DNA of 64,000 nucleotides from Angiostrongylus vasorum (GCA_018806985.1 JADANN010000146.1:558001-622000); one strand, 5' to 3'. Counted from the stretch's first letter, positions 32,402-43,464 are shown. Made by a program: numbers and translations. Notes: generated from the letters alone by a model not told the origin.

Positions 32402-32869
32402 ACAACACACCTTCGGAGGTGCGTGATTCATTCGTTTTCTCACTGCAGTAAGTATGCCATAATTGTCGACATTCACCTCACATAAGTATGGCCTGCCAAA
32501 GATAGTGAGTGCATCCACTGCCGATACCAATCAACAATCACATAACTGTGGTGGGAAGCTGATGGCTTGTGATGACTTGTAGTACTTACTTCGGAGAAAC
32601 AGAGACAGAGGTAAAGCCTAATAATCTAACAGTACGACTAGAGGTTTAACGAGTCCTAGAAAAGAAAAAAAAGACGGAGAGAAGCTGGTGATGAATCGAA
32701 AATGTGCATATTTAAACAGGTTTGATGAAAACATTCTAAACTGCTAAGTTTCTATGGGCTTCTGTAGATGAACCTGAGTCTCCTCCGGTAGGAAATTTAA
32801 GCATTTCTAGATACACTTGTAAGTCATCGACTAAGATGATGAGGTGAGAAATTTGCTGTCTGGTCTAAC
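32402..32869. other. No recognisable gene
   Basis: AT-rich, short frames only. Confidence 0.5.
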
Positions 32870-33345
32870 TGCGAAAAAAGATGGCAAACGAAAAACAAAC
32901 AAAGTACCCCACTATGAACACATGGAATACAAAAACGTAGCGCAGACGATTGTGATATAAAAGTCACACTATTCTCGCACAGGATGCCAAAACATCAGCA
33001 CGCAAACTTCTTGAGGCTTTCTAAAGAAAGACCAAGAACCCTAAAATGAATAGCAGCGAGGAATGTCTCGAGATCACACGAGATCTCGCTGTACCTTCGC
33101 ATGGAATTCTGATGTGTGGTGGTGCAGTTATCAACCATGTGCGATTCTGATCAGCTGTTCTTCCTCAGTGAAAGGCACGTAAAAAAACGAAAGGTCTTTC
33201 GAGAAGCTGTTGGTCGTGTTATTGCCACATAGATTTTCATCTTTCTGTTTGTGTTAACGAAGCATTTGGTGTAGTAAATTGCCTGTCAATATTCCCCTCC
33301 AGGCTCTGAAGATATGCTGCCGAAACGTCTACTTTAACGGAATGA
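32870..33345 (+). mobile_element. PLE C-terminal and 3' fragment
   Basis: Plus orientation. A decayed coding part starts near GATGGCAAACGAAAAACAAAC (key GATGGCAAACG, ~32881), equivalent to the DGKRK of the GIY-YIG end, and includes the distal block around 33000-33090 (AACCCTAAAATGAATAGCAG). The 3' part has a hammerhead-like motif at 33303-33335 with intact CTGAAGA and GAAACGTC, but a shortened stem II. It resembles the arms at 30655-31127 and 31440-31925. Confidence 0.65.
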
Positions 33346-33379
33346 AGAATGAAGTAGCACCTTGTGTTTTCTCAATAAG

Positions 33380-33660
33380 AAGATTGAGAAGTCATTTTGT
33401 TTTCAGGATTGAAATCTCGGTTTCGTATTTTTCCTGTTTTGGTTGTGGAGGTGTTTTACTGGGTAGATTGCAGTCAGCTTGGTCTTTCCTGCCTCTGAAC
33501 AAGGCGAAATCTGCCGAAATTGTGCTAATTAAGATATTGGCGAGTTATTTTGCACTCTATCAAACATCTGTGAGGTGTTTTCCCTGTCGTGGTGTGCAAC
33601 TCTCTTGTTTTTCTTTTCTGATTGAGAAGTAAAATAAGTCATCGTCCCACAAGAAGTGTA
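33380..33660 (+). mobile_element. PLE 3' fragment of a second subfamily
   Basis: Contains GGTTGTGGAGGTGTTTTACT and TTTCCTGCCTCTGAACAAGG, then CCGAAATTGTGC, which align in order with the reverse complement of 27686-27790 (PLE-1) and 56144-56270 (PLE-4). The hammerhead-like core is decayed (CTGAACA). Confidence 0.5.
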
Positions 33661-33671
33661 TTATGAAATTA

Positions 33672-33952
33672 ATAAAAGGATAGAAGATAAGGCTTTCGGC
33701 GTTGGTCAATCCCTAAGGGTTCGATTCCACTTTATTAGGCATCGTTGGAGGTGCTTGAATGCATACCTGGCCTCTACAATGATTCGCGGTGACCTGACGA
33801 TGTATCGAGACAGTGCTGTTCTTTCCACAGAATGGTCTGGTACCAATCTGCTGAACCCGGAAGGATCAAGGGCATGGTGAGCCTCGGGAACGGGGATCGA
33901 CCTCGTGTGTATTGCAAAGCCTCTCCGACCACTTCGCTACACGCTCTTTCAT
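33672..33952 (-). repeat. SINE-1 copy
   Basis: GGCTTTCGGCGTTGGTCAAT, CCTCTACAATGATTCGCGG, AATGGTCTGGTACCAATC and CCACTTCGCTACACGC in the expected order on the plus strand. About 15 bp after CCCTAAGGG are missing. Confidence 0.8.
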
Positions 33953-34428
33953 TAGGAAATTAATATGGTGTGGAAAAGGAGAATTCCGCAAATTGATATT
34001 TTTTTAAACGTCAACACTGTTTGTTGTGTTGAGAGAGATCACATGTGAGGTTCTTGATGGAATGTTTATTTTTACTCTACCCTTTTCTGTACTGATGAGC
34101 TAAAACTAGAAATTAAGTTTACGAGCTGGCAATGTAATGGAAATAAGATGCAACATGCAGATGAAAAAAACAGAATTTGAGTGGATTCTAAAGGAATAAA
34201 ATGACAATAAAGTCATCATTAAAGATATGGTATGAGGCAATTGTTAGACGTGTACTCCAGCTATATTTGTGGGTTGAACCTAATACGAGACTCTCGAACC
34301 GCAGCCGAATCCTGACGGACCACTACGTAAACGGTTATTGGGCGACATCGAAATGAGTGAAGTGCTGTTACATTTTATGATGTGATTCAGCATTCAGCGT
34401 ACTGTGCGGTAGATTTGTTTATTCTAGA

Positions 34429-34669
34429 TAAGTAAAGGATAAAGCTCTCGACGTTGATGAATCCTTGTGGAATGCGTTATGCATTCAACCTCATTATGCA
34501 TCGTTTGGAGGTAATTGAATGCATATCTGGCCTTTGCTGCTGTCTTCCCAGACATGTCTGGTACCGTTTCGCGGAACCCGGAGAAATGGAAAGTTTGGTG
34601 GGTCATGGGCGCTGGGATCGACTCCACGTGTGCTGCAGGGCGTCTCCGACCGCTGTGCTACACGCGCCC
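34429..34669 (-). repeat. SINE-1 copy with internal deletion and TSD
   Basis: CTCTCGACGTTGATGAATCC at the tail, CCCAGACATGTCTGGTACC in the body, CGCTGTGCTACACGCGCCC at the head. The ACAATGACTCGCGGTGGCC segment (about 35 bp) is deleted between GGCCTTTG and CTGCTGTC. An 11-bp TSD, TTTATTCTAGA, is at 34418-34428 and 34670-34680. Confidence 0.84.
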
Positions 34670-34997
34670 TTTATTCTAGAACCCGGATGTTTTATGCTGG
34701 CTCGCAGGTAACTTTACCAATTATGTCTACAACTGCTCATTTATTTGTAGGACTTCATTCTACATGTTATGGCAATCCCAGAAACTTATTTAGATGTTTA
34801 TTGCGTATCCATCGTTAAAAGAAGCCCTTCTAATTTGCGTTTTGGTTCAACAGCCCCTTGAGAATTCCATTGTTCACAAATGTTGATGCACCTGACCGAA
34901 CCGACCCTCCACGAAATCCTGACCAGCTCCACTAGACTCTGCCAAGACCTTTATCAAAGGCAGTAGTCGGTTTTTATAGTCCAGAAAAAGCTTTCCA

Positions 34998-35100
34998 TAG
35001 AGAAGTCTGGTACCAATTTGTCGAACTAGTATGAATGGAAAGCTTAGATTGCTCGGCGTGTGCTTGAACCAAGGACCAAGCGTTCATTATTGCATGCCAT
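34998..35100 (-). repeat. SINE-1 fragment
   Basis: Only the middle block is clear: AGAAGTCTGGTACCAATTTG then GAATGGAAAGCTTAG. Both ends are unrecognisable. Confidence 0.35.
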
Positions 35101-35204
35101 CTCCAACTCACACGCTTCCAATGGACTGCCTTGGATGTGGCCGTTTGTTCTCAATTAAATCATAGACGACTTCAGAAATAGTTATTCCACTCGTCGCTCA
35201 CAGA

Positions 35205-35530
35205 GGGGGGAAAATACAGTGGTAGTGATGCCAATCATCTCGAGCATTGTGAAAGGTCGATTTGGTTCCAGGCTCACCAAGCCTCTCACCGCCCTGGAGC
35301 CGAGAAATTGGTGCCAGACTTGCCCAACAAAAATCACTCTCTGCAATCCAATGGAGGGCACCGTAGTCCGTCTATTTCAAGATGCCAATCCTTATGCAGC
35401 AGCCGAAGCCACGCGTAAAGTTGCAGGACTTTAGTGGAGGAATCATGCGAGGAAACGAATCGAATGAGAGAAGTGCTGGGATCGGCACAGTAGATGTGAA
35501 GAGGGGTCGCATAAAAATTAAAGCTAAAAC
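35205..35530 (+). repeat. SINE-3 family copy
   Basis: GTAGTGATGCCAATCATCTC, GAGCATTGTGAAAGGT, AAAATCACTCTCTGCAATCC, GAAGCCACGCGTAAAGTTGC and GAGGAAACGAATCGAATGAG match the order of blocks in 22626-22990 and 50076-50440. Confidence 0.55.
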
Positions 35531-36049
35531 TTTTCGTCCACTTTGTCGTTGGTAAAACAAGACTATCCGTGTAGATTTCAATTGGAATAGGAAATGGATG
35601 ACTGTTTCAGGTAAAAATCATAATCGAAGGACACCTAATCGTAATAACAAAAATAAGGTAGTTGCCATTCATCTTTCTGATGGAATTTCGAAAGTTTAAC
35701 GTCAACGAGAATTAGCTTCAGATTTGTGTGACTATAAGTCTATGGTTACTGTAGTTACAATTCACCAAGGATTGGAAGGTGGACAAAAAAGGCAAAAAAA
35801 TGATCGCTGCATGGCATAGGTAATTTAAATGTGATGGGAAGTAATGGCTATGAAGCTTTTCTTGATTGTAAGGCTGTGAAAACAATTGCAAGAATACCAA
35901 GCACATCAAAATGATCCGTCATCGGAATCCATAGCAAATAAAATCTTCCGATACACAGATTGATGTTGAAGAAATGCTCTATGAATAAAATCACGTCGAC
36001 TTAATACAAAAAAGAAACTTTTTGGATAGATATGTCCTTCTTGGATATG
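35531..36049. other. No recognisable gene
   Basis: AT-rich; nothing matches the repeat families of the window. Confidence 0.5.
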
Positions 36050-36315
36050 TGGATCACAATGGCTAGGGTTGCCCTGCAATATAATTCGTGGTCGCTCGTT
36101 CGATTATGCACCCTATTCTAACGGACCCTCCATACCTCCGGTGTGGACAAATTGGTGTTTGGGGGGGGATAAGAAAACTGACTTGATACATCGATGGGCA
36201 CCCGCAAGTCCTTGTGTTGGCTAAATATGCATTTAGTGGCCTCTAGTGTGCTTAAGCAAGTCGAAAGCATGGTTAATATGTGAGGGATTTATCAACGCCG
36301 AACTCTTTTTCCTTA
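36050..36315 (+). repeat. Old, diverged SINE-1-like copy
   Basis: The order follows plus-oriented SINE-1: a TGGCTAGGGTTGCCCTGCAA head, TCGTTCGATTATGCACC, ACCTCCGGTGTGGACAAATT, TAAATATGCATTTAGTGGCC and GAGGGATTTATCAACGCCGA. The ATCAACGCCGA tail motif is preserved while the rest has drifted. Confidence 0.5.
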
Positions 36316-37261
36316 ATCCTTTCACTTCATTTTTTGGCTTTGAATTCATTTATAACGAAGCTCAAAAGTGCTTTTTTAAGAAGACAAGAATTGCAAGTAA
36401 GCTTAGTTTTGTAACAGAACGTAAGCACTTCAAACATCTCCACTTTTTGGCTAGAATTGAGGATTACGGTAACTGAACTTCCAAACCAGGAAACTTGGTC
36501 GAATCCCGACTGTTGAATGGAACGTTTACTTTGAACAAAAGTGAAGGACCTCGGAACAGGAAGGAAAGTTTTTAGCTGTTTCTCTTAAGAAAGGCTAGAA
36601 AGCGCTCTTTTATAGCGATTCGTATTTATCCAGAATGTCTTTCTAGTGGCTCGTAAGCCGCGAACTTCTAATGATTGGCTTGAGGATTGGAATAATGTAA
36701 AAAATCTAAGCACATAATCCACCAGACTTCAGTGAAAAAATTTTTCAGAAGGCGAAATACTTGTGGTTGCCTCTTCCAACAGCCGACTTGCCAGTGCTCA
36801 ATCATCTAACGCAATCAACTTATCTGTTCTGCATTCATCCAGATGGATTCATTTTTATCTCCATCGTATCAGGTGTGACATATACAATGCCCATTTTGAG
36901 TTTCTTCACTTTTCACTGTTTTTTAGGTGACAAAATGAATAAAAACCAGCATACCGAAATGGGAAGTCCGACCAGTCTTCAGCGCAGCCAGAAAGAAACA
37001 TACTACGAAGATCAGACAGCACATCTGCAATTTCAATTTTTAGCGGCAAGTTTTTCAAAAAATGTAAAACGACAGAACTTCCCTTGCTTTGCCCTGTTTT
37101 GAAATAACTAAGCGGGTCGAACGCTACCAGGTGTATTTGGAAACCTTAGCAAAGTGTTTTTCATTACAAATTTTAAAGACTAAAAAAGAAGAAGAAAAGC
37201 TGAATTGCGTCTAAAGATTGTCTTTTAGTTGCAACAGGAAAGTAAGAAAATATAGAGGAAA
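36316..37261. other. No recognisable gene; one 113-codon frame
   Basis: Plus frame 36761-37102 includes a hydrophobic stretch (FIFISIVSGVTYTMPILSFF), then a polar tail after an in-frame TTTTTAG/GTGACA boundary at ~36926. It could be an exon-intron edge but shows no recognisable domain. Confidence 0.25.
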
Positions 37262-37306
37262 AGGAATTCCTACTGAATTTCTATTAAACTCGGTATTGAC
37301 CAATTA
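37262..37306 (-). mobile_element. Solo PLE terminus, interrupted by R390
   Basis: GAATTTCTATTAAACTCGGT then ATTGACCAATTA is the PLE terminal motif with two or three changes. The R390 copy at 37307 inserted within it, and the TATTGACCAA part is duplicated on the far side. Confidence 0.5.
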
Positions 37307-37694
37307 CCTCCCGATGGTTCACTGCTTCGTCGTGGCTGGGAGGTGTTCTTGGTTGTCGGGTTGCGATGTACAGTGAGAGGTTCGTCTCCCTTGCAGGGTC
37401 TCCCAAGCTAAGAAGGAGCCTGCGTTTCCATCAGGAAGCCCTGCTAAATGTAAACCAATACCAGGATCTATCACCGTCCTTGCATCAAGCTGGTCCCATG
37501 GTGGCAAATCTCCTTCTGGTCCACGTGGGCGGCGGCTGCCTGTGGAGGCTAGGACCTGGGGCAGATTATGGGCGGGGTGGCCTCGAGATTTGAAGGAATC
37601 ACAGTGGCTAAACCACCAAATCTCTGAAAAAATGGGGGTTATGCTAGAGCCCGCATAATCAGTGGCGACGGGCCATCCAAGTATCCAAGTATCC
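37307..37694 (+). repeat. R390 retroposon copy, with TSD
   Basis: Plus orientation: CCTCCCGATGGTTCACTGCT, GGTTGTCGGGTTGCGATGTA, and the tail AAGTATCCAAGTATCCAAC. The TSD is TATTGACCAATTA (37294-37306) and TATTGACCAAATTA (37695-37708). A 125-codon minus-strand frame (37696-37319) keeps the shared GPEGDLPP register. Confidence 0.78.
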
Positions 37695-37937
37695 AACTAT
37701 TGACCAAATTATGTATTAAAAGGCTTGTGTCTGCTCCGAAAAACATTGACATAAAAAAGCTTTGTTATATTTACATTATAATGCAACATTTTGTCAGATA
37801 GTTCCGATCTTAATTTTTCTTCTTTGTTCTTCCTTTCCACTCTTTTTTTTCTTTTTTCTCGTGAATGAATAAATGCTCTAATACATCAAGAAAACAGTAA
37901 ATTATCGATTTACTTCCACTCCTTTCTCATTTTTCAG

Positions 37938-38262
37938 ATCATCGAGAAGATGTTATTGACAAATTGTGAATTCACTGACAGCTGTAGCAGTAGTTTCCAT
38001 AGCAGGTGCCGGGATTCGTGCACAAGAGCCTATTGTCGATGAATGTGAAGACGCTGCAAGTGAAGCACTTCTTTGCCTCTTCCGGACTGCTCTTCACCAA
38101 TGTGCCGGTTTCGAACGAGTGCACGGCCGTCATCAAATGCAACAACGCCAAACTATGTTGGACTACCATTGTTCGCCTGAAACCAAGAATGTTGCAAACG
38201 ACCGAGCAGAAACTGAACACTCCGACAAGACGGATTCATTGAAAAACGAAAAAACAAAATGA
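37938..38262. other. Possible coding exon, Cys-rich, strand undecided
   Basis: An island richer in GC than its surroundings, outside all repeat families. Plus strand: it follows an ideal nematode splice acceptor (TTTTCAG, 37931-37937). One plus frame opened by a GTG (37966) gives a signal-peptide-like start, LTAVAVVSIAGAGIRAQ, but an in-frame TGA at 37957 blocks reading in from the acceptor. Minus strand: an 82-codon frame (38220-37972) ends KCFTCSVFTF, then CTNPGTCYGNYCYSCQ and a stop. This cysteine spacing looks like a small secreted or surface nematode domain, and a TTTCAG acceptor lies at the start of the frame. I do not recognise the family and cannot choose the strand. Confidence 0.25.
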
Positions 38263-38610
38263 CTGTCGACATAAAAATATGTCAAGCAGATAAGCCGGCT
38301 GTCATGAGATTTAACCAAACGAGTTAGGAGCACCAGTTGGTAAACGGAAAGGTGGAAGAGAAGGTGGAAATTTGATTACGCTCTGTTTCTTCTAACTTGC
38401 TTAAAACAGTTCCGATAAAAAAGGAAGTTATTCTTGTTCGTGAAAAAGTATTTTTGATATAAAAGTCTTTGTACAACCCGTAATTCCCGCAGATGTAACT
38501 TTCAGATGGAAAACTTCTAAAGGATAGGAAAAAAACATGCTGTTGACATACCACACTGGATGAAGCGGAAAACACAGATTGTTAAATTAAAAGCCTGAAG
38601 TGGAAGATAG

Positions 38611-38994
38611 TTGATACTTGATAATTAAACAGCCCATCCTCACTGGTTTTGCAGGCCCAGCATAATTGCCATTTTTCGGAGATTTGCTAGTTAAGCCATT
38701 GTGGTTCCATAAAACCCCCGAGGTCAGCCTGGCCAAAGTCTGCCCCAGGAGTTCACCACCACCGGCATTCGCGGCCCTTGTGGATCAGAAGGAGATTTGC
38801 CACCATGCGACTTTGATACCAGGATGGTGGTAGACCCTGATATTGGTTTACTCCTTGCCACGCTTCTTGATGGAAACTCCGGACTCCTTCTCAGCTTGCG
38901 AAACCCTGCCGGTGGGATGAATTCCCGCTGCACATCGCAGCCCGACACCCAGGAACACGTCCTACCCACGGTGAGGCGGTAAGCCGTTGCGAGG
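38611..38994 (-). repeat. R390 retroposon copy
   Basis: Minus orientation: the tail TTGATACTTGATAATTAAAC at the left, the head complement GGTGAGGCGGTAAGCCGTTG at the right. Flanks AGTGGAAGAT and AGTGAAAGAT suggest a slightly diverged TSD. Confidence 0.75.
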
Positions 38995-39559
38995 AAAGTG
39001 AAAGATGTAGAAATTAATAACGGTTAAAAGATTTAATTTTTCAATCAGCGGCAGATCGATTTTTGGAGTTAACTATCAAATTCCTACCGTTTCAAACCTA
39101 AGTTTCCTGAATGTTGCTTTTGAAAATAGAGGTTGAATACATTGGGAGTGGAGGCAAAGGGGGCAGTGGGCATTTGTTTCAATCTGAAAGCCATTTACAC
39201 TCAAGCAAATATTGGTAGCGCCCATTATGCCCATTTCGCAAATTGTTATTCTCGCTAGTGGATGAAGGTAATTTACTTAAGTTTGCTGATTTAACACTAG
39301 TCGAAACGACACGAGCAGTTCAAACAAGCAGCTATACGAAGAAATATTGCTGGTCAACAAAAAGGAACGAGTGAAAGTGACAAGCGCAGGAGTTAAACCT
39401 CCCCTATAAAACCATCCGAAAACATAAGATACCATTGATCTTCCGTCAACTGAGCCTTAAAATTTCAAGTTTAGACAGATCACCAGTTGCGTAGACGGGC
39501 TCACGGATATAAACTCGTTTATAAACCTAATACTCTTCCCATATCTGAAGCACATCTCA

Positions 39560-40335
39560 TTCAATCTCCCGAATACCCAATAGTCCCAAGATCATCTGCG
39601 TAACGCACGTGCTAGCAGAGCGTACGTTATGGAGTCCTTCGAAATCACCATTCTTTATATAAATGTGTCGAATCAGCCCGCTATGCAAGCCATCCTCGAA
39701 CTCCTTGTGAAACACAAACGAGCAATAGACATGTATGAGTTTTTTGATTCAGTAGTTGACGACCCTCTTAAAGGAATGTGTAAACTGGCGTAGAAACTAT
39801 TAAGCACAAATGAGAGGATTGACAATTGGAGAGCGATAGACACCAAGCCATGGCATTGAGCTCCTATATAAAGTTAAGGCCCTCTTTACTTTATTCCCGA
39901 TCATTACTCCATTATAGGTATATCGACGAGTGTTTTCTCATCTGCTTAACACAAAACAGGAAAAAGACAAATGCTTTGAATTACTAAACCAACAGTTAGG
40001 ATGTACAGATTTTGTCCAGGAAAAACAGAGGAGTGACTGACTTCGCCTTTTTTTCATACTCCGACTGAAGACATAAGCAATCTATCTAAAAGTGGCTAGA
40101 TTCTCATATTTTACAAGAAGCGAAATAAGAGAGGCATGTAGGTTGATTGTCTCTCCTCTCATCCCTTACAACGCAAAAGGCGTTTCTAACATGCTTTCAA
40201 CAGCCAACAGTATGTGCACAAGAAAAGAGCAAAAGGAAAAATCCTTGAAATTGGCACGGCAAGTAGCCGTTTCCAGTGGCTGCGAAATGGTAGCTCTTTG
40301 GGATTTCCTGGATGGAAACGGGTCATGCGAATAAA
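39560..40335 (+). pseudogene. PLE-3 reverse transcriptase and linker remnant
   Basis: Plus strand. The motif A block reads MESFEITILYINVSNQPAMQ (39629-39688), aligning with MESFDVDVLYTNVSNDSAMQ of PLE-1; the catalytic Asp of FDVD is changed. Motif C reads HYRYIDECFLICLTQN (39909-39956), so the second Asp of YIDD is Glu. The linker is at 40092-40334 with a LKLARQVAVSSGCE block. A large deletion lies between motif A and C, and the GIY-YIG part is absent. The upstream start is unclear; similarity fades before ~39560. Confidence 0.68.
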
Positions 40336-40924
40336 TGAAAATGAAAATAAAAAATAGAATTTGTGATAATTACGCAAACTCAGACAACCAGTTTGCCGGT
40401 CCTTCTCATGGGCAAGCGTGGGTTCACTGCAAGATGATCTTACAGATGGAAATGTGGAACACACTGTCAATTTGGGTGACACTTCTGGAGTGGTGAACTT
40501 TCGTTGTACATTGCACTTCGAAACTCACGATCTCCACAGAAGGCGGAAAAGAAGTGGGAAAAAAGCATTATTTATAAAATAGATGAGTATCATTTCCCAC
40601 TGTCTAAGGAGTTGTCATTCGTGTGTTAAAAAAACGTCACATTGGACAACATGAATAGAACACTGCGAAAAATCAATGTACATGGTGTGTAATCAATGAC
40701 ATAACATATGAATCAGTAATATAAAAAAAGTTTTAATGCAAAGACGTTAGAGAATTGTGAATTAGTAGCCTTCGTTAGAACATGCGGCAGTCATTAAACT
40801 CATAGGGAACACACCATTAATCCAAAGGTCGAGTTTCAACCACAAAGACGACCATATTTCGCTGAAGGAAAACGTGTAGATGCCGTTGGTGAACGAACCG
40901 TTGCACATTTTCCGCTGTAAGCAT

Positions 40925-40980
40925 GTAGCGCAGTGATAAGATTTGCACATGGTCTTAGGTGCGATCCCATGGACTAAGGC
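40925..40980 (+). repeat. tRNA-like SINE head fragment
   Basis: CATGTAGCGCAGTGATAAG has an A-box fit and is followed by GTGCGATCCCATGG, B-box-like, about 25 bp later. No acceptor-stem pairing or CCA-adjacent structure fits a real tRNA gene. It is read as a short SINE-1-type head. Confidence 0.3.
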
Positions 40981-41710
40981 AAGCCGGTTCGCTGTCCTTC
41001 TCAGGTCGGAAAGGTCTACTCTACGTCACTTAATATGTTAGTTGTAATAAAAAAATTCTGTTAGGCAAATGATAGCATACAATACGGTTAACAATGATTT
41101 CGGGAACACATATGCTTTAGAAGGAGTAATGTTACAAGTAAATCGTATTACAAAAAACAGGAGAAAGAACTCGAAGTTTTGGTCAGCGGGAAAAGGTCGA
41201 AGATACCGTGCACAACAAAATATCACAAATTGAGTGTTCCGAATATATTATGCTTCCTAACGTCAAGCTTTGATGATTCCGACAGATTGTGTCAGCGGCT
41301 CGAACCTAGCAATATGTCAAGGAAGCGCACGACAAAATCCCCACCAGCTTGTTCGCCAGAATATTCATAAATACCTTAAATTGAAATTCGATTGAAAAGA
41401 ACTTAGTGGGCAAAACTAACTAGCACGCGACTAACAGATTAGGTGACGCATATTGGTGTACACTCGAGTCGCTTCACCCTGAGGTGTGGAGGTGGTGATA
41501 ACACAACTACGGGTGGTAATGACACAGCTGACAAAAAAGAAATGGAAGAACTCCAAGGCAATAAAGGAACGAATAGTAAAAAATAGTCAAGGATAAGAAA
41601 AAATGCAAAATGTTCTGCACCACTCTTTATTCTTCCAGAAAATACTTGTAGCATTCTGCAAACCGATTGGAGAGCTTGATTTAGCTGTGATCGTGATAGA
41701 ACAAATAACT

Positions 41711-41757
41711 ACGTGTGTATTGAAAAAAATCTTTCAGCCACTGCGCTATAGGCGCTC
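41711..41757 (-). repeat. SINE-1 head fragment
   Basis: CGTGTGTATTGAAAAAAATC then CCACTGCGCTATAGGCGCTC corresponds to the tRNA-like end of SINE-1 on the minus strand. The rest is missing. Confidence 0.45.
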
Positions 41758-41982
41758 TCCAGAAATAAAAGTGAAGTATTCGAATATAATTTCCCGTCAA
41801 AAATAGTATTCCGTCAGTGCTTGATTTCCAAATTGTATTCTGAGCAGTATCCAAACAAGAATTTGATGGCTTATGTTGGATTTACTTACGACAGAAGGCT
41901 TACAAGAACTTTTCGCCCTCTGGACGAAGCATTGAACGAAGGTACCGATTACGATATTACAGAAATCAGAATGAAGTGCTAG
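41752..41982 (+). other. Unidentified open reading stretch (candidate exon)
   Basis: A plus-strand frame open for about 75 codons after a CTCCAG acceptor-like site and ending at TAG (41980-41982). Its protein-like second half includes LMAYVGFTYDRRLTR, TFRPLDEALNEG and TDYDITEIRMKC. Balanced composition with few low-complexity residues sets it apart from the AT-rich surroundings. A donor-like AAG/GTACCG occurs at about 41938-41946. I do not recognise the family. It could be an exon of a host gene or a decayed element. It has no long Met-started frame, so it is easy to miss. Confidence 0.25.
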
Positions 41983-42204
41983 TGAGACTTGATGTGTCAA
42001 AAAACTTCGAAGAAATCCCTGGATGAAAGGAGATGTTCAGTAAGAATGAACACGAAGAGAAAAGTGCCTACCCAACGAAGCTCGTGCCTCGGCTTCTGTT
42101 ATAAATTCTTTTGCTGATGGAGGCGGCCCTTGGCATTCGTTAAGTAATATTCTAGCACTTGCGGTAACAACTAGTAGCGAATAATAATATCAGAAGAACT
42201 AAAG

Positions 42205-42345
42205 AGACCGACTCTCATTTAACGTCGACATGAATAATCAATATTCCGTTTTGCTCAAATGTTTAAAGAAAGCTGTTATTAAAATTACTAATCGGCTAAC
42301 GTCTGAGACAATTCGCTTTGTTCAGAGGTGGAATTGTTCGTGTCG
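42205..42345 (-). mobile_element. PLE 3' end remnant
   Basis: TCTCATTTAACGTCGACATG resembles the terminal motif. CGGCTAACGTCTGAGACAAT and TTGTTCAGAGGTGG lie ~82 bp further, the expected place and order for the hammerhead-like motif (compare 58770-58809). It is strongly decayed. Confidence 0.35.
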
Positions 42346-42426
42346 AGTGTAGTCATGAGTCATGGACATAACAAAATAAAGATGTAGCAGAAAATCAGGT
42401 GAGGTTTTATTTTGTATAAAAAATGA

Positions 42427-42852
42427 ATGATTTTTACAATATTTTTTTCCGCCCTTCGTATTTTTGAAAAATTTGATTGGCAAGAGGTGAATTTGAAAAT
42501 TATTGAAGATCCATTCATCGATTTTTTCTTTCTACGGGAAATATTCCCTAAGAATAAGCAACCACACTTTTCAGCTTCTTCTTTCTGTAGGGTTTCCACG
42601 GTTAGCGCAAGGATCGACGGCAGCAGACGATGCTCTTCTTTTATTACCTTACAGCTACTGAACGAAAATGTATTTCAGTGTTCTGTTTCTGAAAAGAAAA
42701 CCAATCAGTCAGCGAGCATGACAAGTTTGAAGTTGATTACGACCACTTTGTGCTCTGTTAAGGAGCTGGACAGACGACGTCGTGTTGTCAAAATTCCCGC
42801 GGGGAACTTCCGTTTGCGAGACACGCCTCATGATGGCCAAGATCTCGTGTGA
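42427..42852 (+). other. Unidentified 141-codon open frame
   Basis: One of the longest open frames outside the recognised elements. The first 50 codons are Phe/Ile-rich and look like AT-rich filler. The last ~35 codons (ELDRRRRVVKIPAGNFRLRD, then TPHDGQDLV) have higher GC and balanced composition and could be a coding exon. No domain is recognised and no flanking element structure is seen. Confidence 0.18.
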
Positions 42853-43464
42853 TGTTATTCTCATTCAGCAAGCAATCTTGTTTACGATCGACCAAGATCT
42901 GACAAATCCAATTCCAATGCACGCCTTATTGAATTTCTCCGACTCCTTCTAAAGAAGTATTTGGCTTGGTTTTTCACCTTTAATATGCTTAACTTACGAA
43001 ACATAGTTGTTCCGATTCCTATGATAGAACCAGCACCTTCTTTGAAAAATTATCAAAGTGGCAGACAATCCTTTGGATCGATGAATATTCACTTAACTGA
43101 ATGGGAAAGAAAGTTTTCCAAAGAGAAACTAATGCGGTTTCCTAGGTCTTCGGCAGCATTCCAATCCCCGGCCTTCGCAAGTGAATGTTTCCCACTCAAA
43201 CAATTTTCGTTTTAAAAAGCAATTTGATTGCCAAACGCGCTAGCGCCACTAAACTTTACCAAGCATTTCATTTTTGAGAACAGAAAATTTTAAACAAAGT
43301 TCACCTAAGCATGTGAAAATGATGGTCTTTCGAATTTGGCAGTGGAAATGCTGAAGAGATTACAGCCTCCAGTCAACATGTTGTTGCTAAAGGCTCTAAG
43401 CAGATTCACATTCAGGCCAAAACTTGTTACATCCCTTTTAGAGCTAGAAACATCAAACGTGCCT

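Noticed and set aside
40925..40980. A possible tRNA gene
   Set aside because: A- and B-box-like blocks are present but too close together, with no acceptor or anticodon stem pairing; it fits a SINE head better.
42427..42852. A confident protein-coding gene of 141 codons
   Set aside because: The N-terminal half is low-complexity AT-rich translation, and no homologous domain or splice structure supports it.
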